Source of the DNA: Bacillus_AB infantis_B
Lineage (GTDB): Bacteria; Bacillota; Bacilli; Bacillales; Cytobacillaceae
Direction: 5' to 3'
Length of the DNA stretch: 64,000 bases
Assembly: GCF_008180445.1 (NCBI RefSeq)
Contig: NZ_VTER01000004.1
Span: 296,380-360,379, forward strand
This document shows positions 25,581-34,282 of this stretch, piece after piece (position 1 is the first letter of the stretch; the number at the start of each line of letters is the position of its first letter). The notes under the pieces were generated by a model. The model searched no databases, was not told the DNA's origin, and saw only the letters and a program-made list of their open reading frames with translations. The translations under genes and the position numbers were made by a program.

Positions 25581-26576
25581 TTACTTCTCAGCATAGACAT
25601 ATTTCATCGCATGTTCCGGATCAGCATACGGTGCGTTTTCTGCATATTCAGTTGCTTCATTAACCAGTTTCATCACCCGGTCATTGATTTCTTTTTCCAG
25701 CTCATCATTCATGAGGCCTGTTTCCTTCAGATAAGCGCCAAAAGTGATGATCGGATCCTTTGTCTTTGCTTCAGCCACTTCATCCGGTGCACGGTAGCTG
25801 CGGTCATCATCGTCTGATGAGTGCGGCGTCAGCCTGTATGAAACTGTTTCAACAAGTGTAGGACCTTCTCCGCGGCGGCCGCGGTCGGCAGCTTCCTTCA
25901 CAGCCTTGTATACTTCAAGCGGGTCATTACCGTCAACAGTCACGCCAGGCATACCATAGCCGACAGCACGGTCGGCAACATTTTCGCATGCCAGCTGTTT
26001 TTCAATCGGGACGGAAATGGCATATTTGTTGTTTTCGCACATGAAAATGACAGGGAGCTTATGGACCCCTGCAAAGTTTGCACCTTCATGGAAGTCACCC
26101 TGATTGGAGGATCCTTCTCCAAAGGTAGTGAAGGTTACAAGGTCCTTACCTTCCATCTTTCCTGCAAGGGCAATTCCTACAGCGTGAGGAACCTGTGTTG
26201 TAACTGGGGATGAGCCCGTTACGATTCTGTTTTTCTTCTGCCCGAAGTGGCCCGGCATCTGGCGGCCTCCCGAGTTCGGATCTTCAGCTTTTGCAAAACC
26301 TGACAGCATCAGCTCTGTTGCTGTCATCCCGAATGTAAGCACTACGCCCATATCGCGGTAGTATGGCAGTACATAATCCTTATCAGTGTCAAGGGCGAAA
26401 GCAGCGCCTACCTGTGCTGCCTCCTGCCCCTGGCAGGATATAACGAAGGGAATTTTGCCTGCACGATTTAAAAGCCACATCCGCTCATCAATCCGGCGGG
26501 CAAGCAGCATGGTCTCATACATTTCCAATACCCTATCATCGCTTAACCCTAAATCTTTATGACGATTTTCAGCCAT
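25581..26576 (-). CDS. bkdAA: Branched-chain alpha-keto acid dehydrogenase E1 alpha
   Basis: 331 residues with the thiamine-diphosphate fold of E1 alpha subunits. The cofactor motif runs from GEGSSNQGDFHEG near 153 to the Mg ligands in NNKYAIS near 183. The regulatory-loop segment is YRLTPHSSDDD near 250. It binds thiamine diphosphate and forms the alpha2beta2 E1 with BkdAB. Upstream, repeat copy 3 separates it from lpdV, so the E1 pair is bracketed by two repeat copies. Confidence 0.95.
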   Translation of the reverse strand: MAENRHKDLGLSDDRVLEMYETMLLARRIDERMWLLNRAGKIPFVISCQGQEAAQVGAAFALDTDKDYVLPYYRDMGVVLTFGMTATELMLSGFAKAEDPNSGGRQMPGHFGQKKNRIVTGSSPVTTQVPHAVGIALAGKMEGKDLVTFTTFGEGSSNQGDFHEGANFAGVHKLPVIFMCENNKYAISVPIEKQLACENVADRAVGYGMPGVTVDGNDPLEVYKAVKEAADRGRRGEGPTLVETVSYRLTPHSSDDDDRSYRAPDEVAEAKTKDPIITFGAYLKETGLMNDELEKEINDRVMKLVNEATEYAENAPYADPEHAMKYVYAEK

Positions 26577-26671
26577 TTGTTTGCCTCCTCAAAATTCAAT
26601 ATGTAGCAGGAGCGCGAGACTCCTTTTTGCTGTTAATAATCTTATAAAATCAGATATAAGCGGGTAAACAT

Positions 26672-26810
26672 CCTCCGCTTTTCTTTCTGTCCAGCTCCGG
26701 CGGCTAGAGCCTCGAGTCATAAGCCACCCAAGAATTAAAGGCAAAGAACGCCTTTTATTCTTGGGCGTCTTATGCTTGTCGGCTCTGGGCAAGCTTCCTC
26801 CGCTTTTCTA
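26672..26810 (-). repeat. Stop-codon-associated structured repeat, copy 3
   Basis: Read on the minus strand it begins with the TAG of lpdV, then AAAAGCGGAGG, and ends with AGAAAAGCGGAGG (complement at 26672-26684). The hairpin core is the same as copy 2. The outer pair AGAGCC/GGCTCT replaces AGGTGC/GCACCT of copy 2, so both sides of the stem changed together. Confidence 0.85.
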
Positions 26811-28229
26811 GCCATGTATAGCTTTGCCGTCTACTGCGAGGGCTGCTTCTCCGATGGCTTCGGAAAGGGTTGGGTGCGGATGGATGGTGTGGGCTACTTC
26901 CCATGGAGTGGCATCCAGCACCTTTGCCAGTCCGGCCTCGGAAATCATATCTGTGACATGAGGGCCGATCATATGGACACCAAGGATATCATCTGTTTCT
27001 TTATCAGCGACAATTTTGACGAAACCGTCCGATTCCCCGAACACCAGGGCTTTGCCGATAGCACGGAAGGAGAATTTGCCTGTCTTTACTTCATGGCCCT
27101 TTTCCTTTGCTTCATCCTCTGTCAGCCCCACACTCGCAGCTTCAGGTGAGCTGTATATGCATTTGGATATCAGGCTGTAATCCAGCGGTGAAGGATTTTC
27201 ATTTGCGATATGCTCCACTGCAGTGATTCCTTCATGAGAAGCCACATGGGCGAGCTGCAGTCCGCCGATGACATCGCCAATTGCGTAGATATGCGATTCT
27301 TTTGTCTGAAAATATTCATTGACCGAAATAAAGCCTTTTTCGATCTGGATGTCGGTGTTTTCAAGACCGATGCCTTCCGTATTAGCCTGGCGGCCCACAG
27401 AAACGAGGAGCTTTTCAGCAGAGAATTCCTTCTTCTCGCCTTTGATTTCAGCAGAAATTTTCACTTCTTCACCTTTTTGGAGCGTTTCCGGAAGTACCTT
27501 GGCCCCTACGGCAAACTTAACGCCTTTTTTCTTCATCAGCCGCTGCATTTCCTTGGAGATTTCCCTATCTTCTGTTGGAATGATGCGGTCTGCATACTCG
27601 ATGACTGTAACTTCTGATCCGAAATCGGAAAGCATGGAAGCCCACTCAATTCCAATAACTCCGCCGCCTACAATAATGATAGACTTTGGAATCTCGGTCA
27701 TCTCGAGTGCTTCGTCAGATGTCATCACCTGGGTTCCATCTATTTCGAGTCCAGGGAGCGTCCGCGGGCGGGATCCCGTGGATACGATGACGTTTTTTGG
27801 AATCAGCATTTCATTCTCGCTGCCATTGTTCATTTCAACTGAAATGGTTCCCGGCATAGGAGAAAAAATGGATGGGCCCAGGATTCTGCCAAGACCTTCG
27901 AAGACATCGATTTTCCCTTGCTTCATCAGATGCTGGACACCTTTATGGAGCTGGTCAATAATCTTATTTTTCCTTTCCTGCACCTTGCCGAAGTTGACCG
28001 AAACATCTCCTGTTAAAACGCCGAACTCTTCAGCATGGCGGGCAGTGGCATATACTTCTGCACTTCTAAGGAGCGCCTTGCTCGGGATGCATCCGTTATG
28101 GAGGCAAGTGCCCCCCAGTTTCCCTTTTTCGACAACTGCCGTCTTCAGGCCCAGCTGTGAAGCGCGGATGGCGGCTACATAGCCCCCTGTGCCTCCGCCG
28201 AGTATGACTAAGTCGTATTCTTGTGCCAA
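26808..28229 (-). CDS. lpdV: Dihydrolipoyl dehydrogenase (E3) of the branched-chain complex
   Basis: 473 residues, a FAD disulfide oxidoreductase. The FAD motif GGGTGGYVAA is at 11-20. The redox-active disulfide is in GGTCLHNGCIPS near 39-50. The NAD motif GGGVIGIEWA lies near 180. The catalytic HxxxxE is in AHTIHPHPTLSEAI near 445. It reoxidises dihydrolipoyl-BkdB and passes electrons to NAD. It is 11 bases downstream of buk in the operon, and its TAG stop is formed by the end of repeat copy 3. Confidence 0.95.
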   Translation of the reverse strand: MAQEYDLVILGGGTGGYVAAIRASQLGLKTAVVEKGKLGGTCLHNGCIPSKALLRSAEVYATARHAEEFGVLTGDVSVNFGKVQERKNKIIDQLHKGVQHLMKQGKIDVFEGLGRILGPSIFSPMPGTISVEMNNGSENEMLIPKNVIVSTGSRPRTLPGLEIDGTQVMTSDEALEMTEIPKSIIIVGGGVIGIEWASMLSDFGSEVTVIEYADRIIPTEDREISKEMQRLMKKKGVKFAVGAKVLPETLQKGEEVKISAEIKGEKKEFSAEKLLVSVGRQANTEGIGLENTDIQIEKGFISVNEYFQTKESHIYAIGDVIGGLQLAHVASHEGITAVEHIANENPSPLDYSLISKCIYSSPEAASVGLTEDEAKEKGHEVKTGKFSFRAIGKALVFGESDGFVKIVADKETDDILGVHMIGPHVTDMISEAGLAKVLDATPWEVAHTIHPHPTLSEAIGEAALAVDGKAIHG

Positions 28230-28240
28230 TTCTATTCCTC

Positions 28241-29347
28241 CTAAACCGTTGCTTTATTTTTTTCCGAGCCGGGATAATCCTTTTCAGCTTCCTCGCCGCG
28301 CAGCACCCTCAGGGCTCCTTCTGCCAGTGCCTGAAGCTCGTTCTCGCCAGGCTGCACAATGACATCCGCTATCCAATTGATCCGGCTGCTTATATCCTTG
28401 ATGAATTCCTTCCCGTAGGCTAGTCCGCCTGTCAAAATAATGGCATCCACCCTGCCGGATAAGGCTGCACCTGCGGATCCAATTTCCTTGGCGACCTGAT
28501 AGGCCATCGCGGAGTAGACCAGCTTTGCTTCTTCACTGCCCTTTTCAATCATCTTTTCGACCTCGACCGCATCGTTCGTCCCCAGATAACCGACAAGGCC
28601 GCCCTGGCCAACAAGCTTTTTCATGATTTCATCGCGATAGAAGTCCCCTGAGAAACAAAGGTCCACCAGATCTCCTGCCGGGACGGTGCCTGCCCTTTCC
28701 GGGCTGAAAGGGCCATCTCCATGAAGCCCGTTGTTCACATCAGCGACTTTCCCCATCTTATGGACGCCCACAGTGATCCCGCCGCCCATATGGGCAACGA
28801 TCAGATTTAAATCTTCATATTTCCTGCCCAGCTTTTTAGCGACCCGTCTGGCTACTGCTTTCTGGTTAAGGGCATGGAAGATGCTCTTTCTTTCGATCAG
28901 GGCAAATCCTGAAACCCTCGCAATATCTTCAAGCTCGTCCACTACGACAGGATCTACTATATAAGAAGGAATGTTAAGGCCTGACGCTATTTCGAAGGCA
29001 ATGATCCCGCCAAGATTGGATGCATGCTGGCCTGAATAGCCTTCCCTCAGGTCGCGGAGCATCACTTCATTTACCCTGTATGTGCCCCCCTCGATCGGCC
29101 GCAGAAGGCCGCCGCGCCCGCAGACGGCATCAAGCTTGGAAATATTCATGCCTTCTTGGTCCAATGCTTCGAGGATAGTCTTTTTCCTGAAGGCATATTG
29201 ATCGATGATTTTTTCAAATGAATTGATTTCCCCGGAATCATGGCGGATCGTCTTTTCAAAAATGGATATATCATTATCGAATACTCCGATTTTCGTGGAA
29301 GTTGAACCTGGGTTGATTACGAGAATTCGATGGTTGTGTACCTGCAA
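28241..29347 (-). CDS. buk: Branched-chain fatty-acid / butyrate kinase
   Basis: 368 residues of the acetokinase (ASKHA) superfamily. The phosphate-binding start is ILVINPGSTSTKIG near 9-22, followed by the central VAHMGGGITVGVHKMGKV near 208-225 and LTGGLAYGKEF near 320. It makes ATP from the acyl phosphates produced by Ptb, closing the energy-yielding branch of branched-chain acid breakdown. A hairpin lies between bcd and this gene. The position is as in B. subtilis. Confidence 0.95.
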   Translation of the reverse strand: MQVHNHRILVINPGSTSTKIGVFDNDISIFEKTIRHDSGEINSFEKIIDQYAFRKKTILEALDQEGMNISKLDAVCGRGGLLRPIEGGTYRVNEVMLRDLREGYSGQHASNLGGIIAFEIASGLNIPSYIVDPVVVDELEDIARVSGFALIERKSIFHALNQKAVARRVAKKLGRKYEDLNLIVAHMGGGITVGVHKMGKVADVNNGLHGDGPFSPERAGTVPAGDLVDLCFSGDFYRDEIMKKLVGQGGLVGYLGTNDAVEVEKMIEKGSEEAKLVYSAMAYQVAKEIGSAGAALSGRVDAIILTGGLAYGKEFIKDISSRINWIADVIVQPGENELQALAEGALRVLRGEEAEKDYPGSEKNKATV

Positions 29348-29422
29348 GATTAAACCTCCAATTCAGATTGTCTCTTTCTATCATTATAGCCGCAGGATCT
29401 GCTGCTATATCTTCAAAATCAA

Positions 29423-29450
29423 AGAGGCTGAATAAATTATTCAGCGCTCT
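29423..29450 (-). terminator. Hairpin between bcd and buk, possible attenuator
   Basis: Perfect inner stem GCTGAATA/TATTCAGC with a three-base loop, extended by AGAG/CTCT. Only TTTGATTTT follows on the minus strand. It lies inside the operon, so full termination is unlikely. Confidence 0.5.
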
Positions 29451-29477
29451 TGTTGTCCTTTTTCAGCAGTCCCCGGG

Positions 29478-30572
29478 TTAGCGCCTGCTAAGGATGTGGT
29501 GCCCGTTCTGAAGAAATTGGCTCCGTGAATTACGCATTCTTTCGATTCTTTCCTCAGCCATGCGGTCAGCGGCCTTATAAGTAGGAATCGCGTCTCTTTT
29601 GGCGATTTCAATTACTTTTTCAATATTGTTGTAAATGGTCTCAACTTTTTTCATAGCCCTGTCGCGGTTGTATCCGTACAGCTCGTCAGCTACATTGATG
29701 ACCCCGCCGGCATTGATGACATAATCAGGGGCATAGACGATTCCCATTTCATGGATCAGATCACCGTGAGCAGTATCTTTCAGCTGGTTGTTGGCTGCAC
29801 CGGCGATTACCTTGGCCTTCAGCTGAGGGATGGTCGAATCATTGATGACAGCTCCCAGGGCACATGGTGCATAGATGTCACATTCTACTCCGTAAATCTC
29901 ATCCGGATTCACTGCCTTTGCACCGAACTCATCGACTGCGCGCTGAACTGCCTCTTTGTTGATATCCGTCACAATCAGACTTGCGCCTTCTTCATGCAGA
30001 TGGCGGCAAAGATTGAATGCCACATTTCCCACTCCCTGAACGGCAATGACTTTGCCTTCAAGTGAATCGCTGCCGAAAGCTTCTTTTGCAGCCGCCTTCA
30101 TTCCGCGATATACGCCGTATGCCGTGACCGGTGAAGGATTTCCGGAAGAACCGAATGCCGGTGAAATGCCCGTGACATAATCTGTTTCCTCATGGATCAT
30201 ATCCATGTCCGCTACCGTTGTGCCTACATCCTCGGCAGTAATATAACGGCCGTTCAGCCCTTGGATATAGCGGCCGAATGCACGGAACAGCTCCTCATTC
30301 TTATCCTTGCGGGGATCTCCGATGATGACCGTTTTGCCTCCGCCCAGATTCAGGCCGGCTGCTGCATTCTTGTAGGTCATCCCTCTTGCAAGGCGAAGGG
30401 CATCTTCAATTGCCGCCTCTTCAGACTCATACGTCCACATGCGCGTACCGCCGAGAGCCGGTCCAAGAGTTGTATCATGGATGGCGATGATTGCCTTCAG
30501 TCCTGATTGTTTATCCTGACAGAATACAAGCTGCTCATAATCATAAGTCTCCATATATTTGAATAGTTCCAT
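29478..30572 (-). CDS. bcd: Leucine/valine dehydrogenase
   Basis: 364 residues, as in B. subtilis Bcd. It is an NAD-dependent dehydrogenase of the Glu/Leu/Phe/Val family. The substrate glycine-rich loop with the catalytic lysine is GLNLGGGKTVIIGD near 74-87. The NAD-binding Rossmann motif VQGVGNVAFNLC lies near 179-190. It converts leucine, isoleucine and valine to the keto acids used by BkdAA/AB/B. It is second in the operon after ptb with a 30-base gap and an AGGGGAGG ribosome site. Confidence 0.95.
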   Translation of the reverse strand: MELFKYMETYDYEQLVFCQDKQSGLKAIIAIHDTTLGPALGGTRMWTYESEEAAIEDALRLARGMTYKNAAAGLNLGGGKTVIIGDPRKDKNEELFRAFGRYIQGLNGRYITAEDVGTTVADMDMIHEETDYVTGISPAFGSSGNPSPVTAYGVYRGMKAAAKEAFGSDSLEGKVIAVQGVGNVAFNLCRHLHEEGASLIVTDINKEAVQRAVDEFGAKAVNPDEIYGVECDIYAPCALGAVINDSTIPQLKAKVIAGAANNQLKDTAHGDLIHEMGIVYAPDYVINAGGVINVADELYGYNRDRAMKKVETIYNNIEKVIEIAKRDAIPTYKAADRMAEERIERMRNSRSQFLQNGHHILSRR

Positions 30573-30602
30573 TTTAATATTCCTCCCCTGTTTTTCAAAA
30601 AA

Positions 30603-31505
30603 TTAAGATGATGCAGAGCAAAGGGCCAAAGCCAGTGAGTTCAGCTTGCTATCTGCCGAATCAGCACGTGATGTCAGGACGATCGGCGCTTTGGCGCCTG
30701 CAATGACTGCCCCGACCTTTGCACCTGCGAAATACATAAGCGATTTATATAAAGCATTGCCTGTCTCAATAGCAGGGACAAGCAGTATATCTGCATTGCC
30801 TGCAACTTCGCTGCTGATTCCTTTATGCTCGGCTGCCGCTGGCGAGATTGCATTATCCAGTGCAAGCGGGCCGTCAACAATGCAGTTTTTGATCTGGCCC
30901 CTTTTATTCATCATGGCCAGGGCGGCAGCATCCAAAGTTGCCTGCATGGCAGGATTGACGGTTTCAACGGCAGCAATCGGAGCCACCCTTGGATTGTCGA
31001 TGCCTATGCTTCTCGCAATCTTGACTGTATTATTGATGATTTGCTCTTTCTGCTTCAGATCCGGCGCAATATTCATGGCAGCATCCGTAATGATGATGAG
31101 CCTGTCGTAGCCAGGCACTTCAAAAACAGCTGCATGTGAAAGGACACTGCCCGTTCTAAGACCATAGTCTTTATTAAGCACTGCTTTTAATATGATCGAA
31201 GTTGAAAGATTGCCTTTCATCAGCACACTGGCTTCTTTTTGGCTGACTGCCCTTACAGCCATTTCAGCTGCTTCTTCTGCTGTTCGTGTATGGATGACTT
31301 CTATCCTTCCGCCCGCAGCCTCAAGATTTCTATTATAGATCAGTTCTTCAATCGCTTCTCCGTCGCCGAATAATTTAAAATGAGCCAAATTGCGCTTGGC
31401 CGCTTCCGCTACTGCGTCCATTACTTCATGGTCTTCTGCTGCGGCAACTGCGACTGTCTGTTTTCTGTTTCCTGCTGCTTTTTCTATGAGCGAGCTCAAC
31501 CTCAA
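30603..31505 (-). CDS. ptb: Phosphate butyryltransferase / branched acyl-CoA phosphotransacylase
   Basis: 300 residues when started at TTG 31505. An AAAGGGG ribosome site lies about 11 bases upstream. The protein then aligns from its first residue with B. subtilis Ptb (299 residues, MKLKDLIGK versus LRLSSLIEK). An ATG 18 codons earlier would include the ribosome site and is unlikely. It shows the PTA_PTB fold with VLMKGNLSTS near 102 and the C-terminal GAKAPIVLTSRADS. It swaps CoA for phosphate on acyl-CoAs. It is first gene after the sigma-54 promoter. Confidence 0.93.
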   Translation of the reverse strand: MRLSSLIEKAAGNRKQTVAVAAAEDHEVMDAVAEAAKRNLAHFKLFGDGEAIEELIYNRNLEAAGGRIEVIHTRTAEEAAEMAVRAVSQKEASVLMKGNLSTSIILKAVLNKDYGLRTGSVLSHAAVFEVPGYDRLIIITDAAMNIAPDLKQKEQIINNTVKIARSIGIDNPRVAPIAAVETVNPAMQATLDAAALAMMNKRGQIKNCIVDGPLALDNAISPAAAEHKGISSEVAGNADILLVPAIETGNALYKSLMYFAGAKVGAVIAGAKAPIVLTSRADSADSKLNSLALALCSASS

Positions 31506-31554
31506 TTTGTTTTCAACCCCTTTAATCAAATGCTGCGACACCAATATTATATTA

Positions 31555-31570
31555 TGCAAGAACCGTGCCA
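31555..31570 (-). promoter_or_regulatory. Sigma-54 (SigL) -24/-12 promoter of the bkd operon
   Basis: TGGCACGGTTCTTGCA on the minus strand matches the TGGCAC-N5-TTGCW consensus at every fixed position. It lies about 50 bases before the ptb start. The gene immediately upstream encodes the sigma-54 activator BkdR. Confidence 0.92.
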
Positions 31571-31622
31571 GCCTATATTTGCTGAAAACGCTTTATTCAC
31601 CATACTAAAGAACCTGCAAAAT

Positions 31623-31639
31623 TTTTCATACTATGAAAA
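31623..31639. promoter_or_regulatory. Palindrome between bkdR stop and the sigma-54 promoter; candidate BkdR site
   Basis: Perfect palindrome TTTTCATACTATGAAAA with eight-base arms, centred about 62 bases upstream of the -24 element and immediately after the bkdR stop codon. This is a suitable place for an activator-binding site; binding is inferred. Confidence 0.5.
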
Positions 31640-33718
31640 TTATTGCGCGCCATTATTTGCAAGGTTATATTTTTCAAGCTTATAATACAAATTCCGGACA
31701 GACAATCCCAGGCTTTTGGCAGCTGCCGTTTTATTGCCATTATGCTTCTCCAGGGCCCTTTTAATCATGGACGCTTCAAAGCTTTCCACAAGCTCGGCAA
31801 GCGAGGCGTCATTCCCGCCATATTCTTCCGGAACTGAATTTACTTGCGTTTCTCCCTTATGCTGCTTCAGAATCATTTCAGGAAGATGCCTTACTTCAAT
31901 TTCCGTTTCATGATAGCCCATAAAAATAATGGCGCGCCCCAGAATATTATCCAGTTCCCTGACATTGCCCGGCCAGTCATAGGACATAAGTGCTGATATG
32001 GCCTCTTCTGAAGCCTTATCGACATTGCGCCCATATTCCTGATTGATTTTCTGGATCAGCCTGCTGCAGAGCTGGGGAATATCCTGTTTTCTATTCCTTA
32101 AAGGAGGAATATGTATCGGCATCCTGTTTATCCGGTAATATAAATCCTCACGGAAAGTGCCGGCAGCAATCCCCTTTTCCAGATTTACATTGGTCGCAGC
32201 AATGATCCTTACATTTATCGGAATGGGCTTAGTGCCGCCAACCCTTGTGATCTCATTCTCCTGCAGCACCCTTAGCAGCTTGGCCTGTGTATTGGCTGTC
32301 ATTTCGCCAATTTCATCGAGGAAAATGCTGCCGTTATTGGCCTCCTCGAACAGGCCCCGCTTCCCTCCCCGTTTGGCGCCGGAAAAGGCGCCCTCCTCGT
32401 AGCCAAAAAGCTCGCTTTCCAGCAGGGTTTCCGACAAGGCCGCACAATTGACCCTTATAAATTTATTGTATTTTCTCCCGCTTGCATTGTGGATGGCATG
32501 AGCAAACAATTCCTTGCCCGTTCCGGACTCTCCCCTGAGAAGAATGGTTGCCGGCGTTTTAGCCCCCAGCTTGGCCTGTTCAATCGCCAGTGTCATTTCT
32601 TCAGACGTACCTATGATATCCTCGAATGAATATTTTGCCTCGAGCGTACGGATGATTTGCCGTGCCCTTGTAAGTTCCCTGTTCAGGCTTTTGATTTCTG
32701 ACATATCATGGATGACACCTACGCTGCCCTTCAGCTTGCCGTCCACAATTACCGGAGCAACATTGACAACCACTTCTTTTTTGCCGGGGCCGACTCTCAT
32801 CGCCGCCCCCCTTACTGCCCTTCTCGACTGAAGGACCTTCATATGTACACTTTCTCCTTCAGAAATATCCGCCGTTGCCGGCTGTCCGATTACCTGCTCC
32901 TCTGTCAGTCCAGTGATCCTTGTATACGCTGGATTGATCAGCAGCCCCTTTCCATTTTCATCCACCACAGAAATCGCTTCATCGCTTGACTGGATGATAG
33001 CCTGGAGCATGGTTTGTATTTCTTTCAGGTTTGTGATTTCTTCGGCGAGATTGACTACTTCGGTAATATCCTTAAAAACAGAGAACGCACCGATCAGCTC
33101 TCCCTTTTCCCCAATCATCGGTATCCTGGTCGTTATGATTTCCAGTCCGTTCGCAAGCACAAGTTCCTGATTCAGCTCTGTCCTTTTCGTTTCCAGTACC
33201 CTTGGAAGGCAGCTGCCTGGTATCACATCAAGAACGTGCTTTCCGATTGCCGTTTCCCCAGGGATGTCTGTCATCCTTTCGGCGCTTCGATTAAAGAGGA
33301 TGATCCGGCCTTCTCCATTGACAACGACCATTCCATCGTCCGTAGAATTGAAAATCAGGTCATGCTTATATGTTTCATTTTTGAATTCCTCAATAAGCTC
33401 TTCTTTTTCCTCAAGCAGCTTGCTGATGAGAAAGGCTACACTTCCGGGAATGAGCACTGTATTTTTCGACCGCGCTTCCCTGAGATCGATAAAAACCTTC
33501 TCTTCACCCGTCACTTCAATGATGATATCTGGATCTTCTTTTATGTATTCTCTCCAATCGGGACCGGTCCGAATCCCTTCCAGGCGTGCAAGCTGTATTC
33601 CCGGGGCATTGTCATTGATATCGACAACTGCTGATACATCAAGGACCGCCGTTTCTCTCAGGAGCCGCAAAATGGCCGTTCCGCCTTTTCCGGCACCGAC
33701 TATCATAACTGTCTGCAT
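31640..33718 (-). CDS. bkdR: Sigma-54-dependent activator BkdR
   Basis: 692 residues, the length of B. subtilis BkdR. Domains: an N-terminal Rossmann-like region (VGAGKGGTAILRLL near 6-19, perhaps sensing a metabolite), PAS domains near 115-225 and 235-345, an AAA+ domain from about 370, and a Fis-type helix-turn-helix at the C terminus (NKTAAAKSLGLSVRNLYYKL). Walker A is GESGTGKE and Walker B SIFLDEIGEM. The sigma-54 contact loop reads GAFSGA instead of the common GAFTGA, a conservative change. It should activate the adjacent ptb promoter. Confidence 0.94.
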   Translation of the reverse strand: MQTVMIVGAGKGGTAILRLLRETAVLDVSAVVDINDNAPGIQLARLEGIRTGPDWREYIKEDPDIIIEVTGEEKVFIDLREARSKNTVLIPGSVAFLISKLLEEKEELIEEFKNETYKHDLIFNSTDDGMVVVNGEGRIILFNRSAERMTDIPGETAIGKHVLDVIPGSCLPRVLETKRTELNQELVLANGLEIITTRIPMIGEKGELIGAFSVFKDITEVVNLAEEITNLKEIQTMLQAIIQSSDEAISVVDENGKGLLINPAYTRITGLTEEQVIGQPATADISEGESVHMKVLQSRRAVRGAAMRVGPGKKEVVVNVAPVIVDGKLKGSVGVIHDMSEIKSLNRELTRARQIIRTLEAKYSFEDIIGTSEEMTLAIEQAKLGAKTPATILLRGESGTGKELFAHAIHNASGRKYNKFIRVNCAALSETLLESELFGYEEGAFSGAKRGGKRGLFEEANNGSIFLDEIGEMTANTQAKLLRVLQENEITRVGGTKPIPINVRIIAATNVNLEKGIAAGTFREDLYYRINRMPIHIPPLRNRKQDIPQLCSRLIQKINQEYGRNVDKASEEAISALMSYDWPGNVRELDNILGRAIIFMGYHETEIEVRHLPEMILKQHKGETQVNSVPEEYGGNDASLAELVESFEASMIKRALEKHNGNKTAAAKSLGLSVRNLYYKLEKYNLANNGAQ

Positions 33719-33866
33719 GGCTATCCCTCTCTTAGTACGAAGATTTTTTCACTGATAGTCTGCAAGATCTTTCAATACTATTGTAATTATTTTCTCCATG
33801 CTTGACAAATTTCTTCTATAATTTATCATTACCGATGAAGAGACTTTTTTAAATAAGGGGCAAAAT

Positions 33867-34127
33867 ATGATAAGAATCGCTGCATTAGTTGTTTTATTGA
33901 TACCCGGCTTTATTGCTGCCATTGGTGTTAAACTGATGAGGGATATGGTATTTGGCATTCTCCAGAGCCCTTTCCCCTATTTATGGCTTCAATTCCTGGC
34001 AGGCCTGCTCTTCTTTTTGCTTGGGCTGGGGTTTGTTGCCGGCTTCATACTGTACCGCGACCGAAAAAGGAATAAGGTGCAGGACCGTTTTAGAAGAGAG
34101 AGGATTCAGGCGAAAAAGGCTGATTGA
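33867..34127 (+). CDS. yqzF: DUF2627 membrane protein YqzF
   Basis: 86 residues with two membrane helices (about 3-20 and 41-64) and a short, very basic C-terminal tail (YRDRKRNKVQDRFRRER). B. subtilis YqzF has the same N-terminal pattern, MIRI followed by a hydrophobic run and GVKLMRDMVFG. Function is unknown. An AAGGGG ribosome site lies six bases upstream of the ATG. It is divergent from bkdR and monocistronic, ending at its own terminator. Confidence 0.85.
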   Translation: MIRIAALVVLLIPGFIAAIGVKLMRDMVFGILQSPFPYLWLQFLAGLLFFLLGLGFVAGFILYRDRKRNKVQDRFRRERIQAKKAD

Positions 34128-34177
34128 TTATTTTCACAGGCAACCCGGGAGCACTGAATATTTCAATCCCGTCATAT

Positions 34178-34217
34178 AAAGAACAGCACCCCGTTCGCTG
34201 CCGGGATGCTGTTCTTT
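34178..34217 (+). terminator. yqzF terminator
   Basis: Stem AAAGAACAGCA/TGCTGTTCTTT with inner CCCG/CGGG pairing and a short T run, about 50 bases past yqzF. Confidence 0.75.
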
Positions 34218-34282
34218 GCAGAAAAGTATTATTATTGGAAATTTATCAATTTGCAGCAGATATTCAGAAAGGAGGGACGGAG

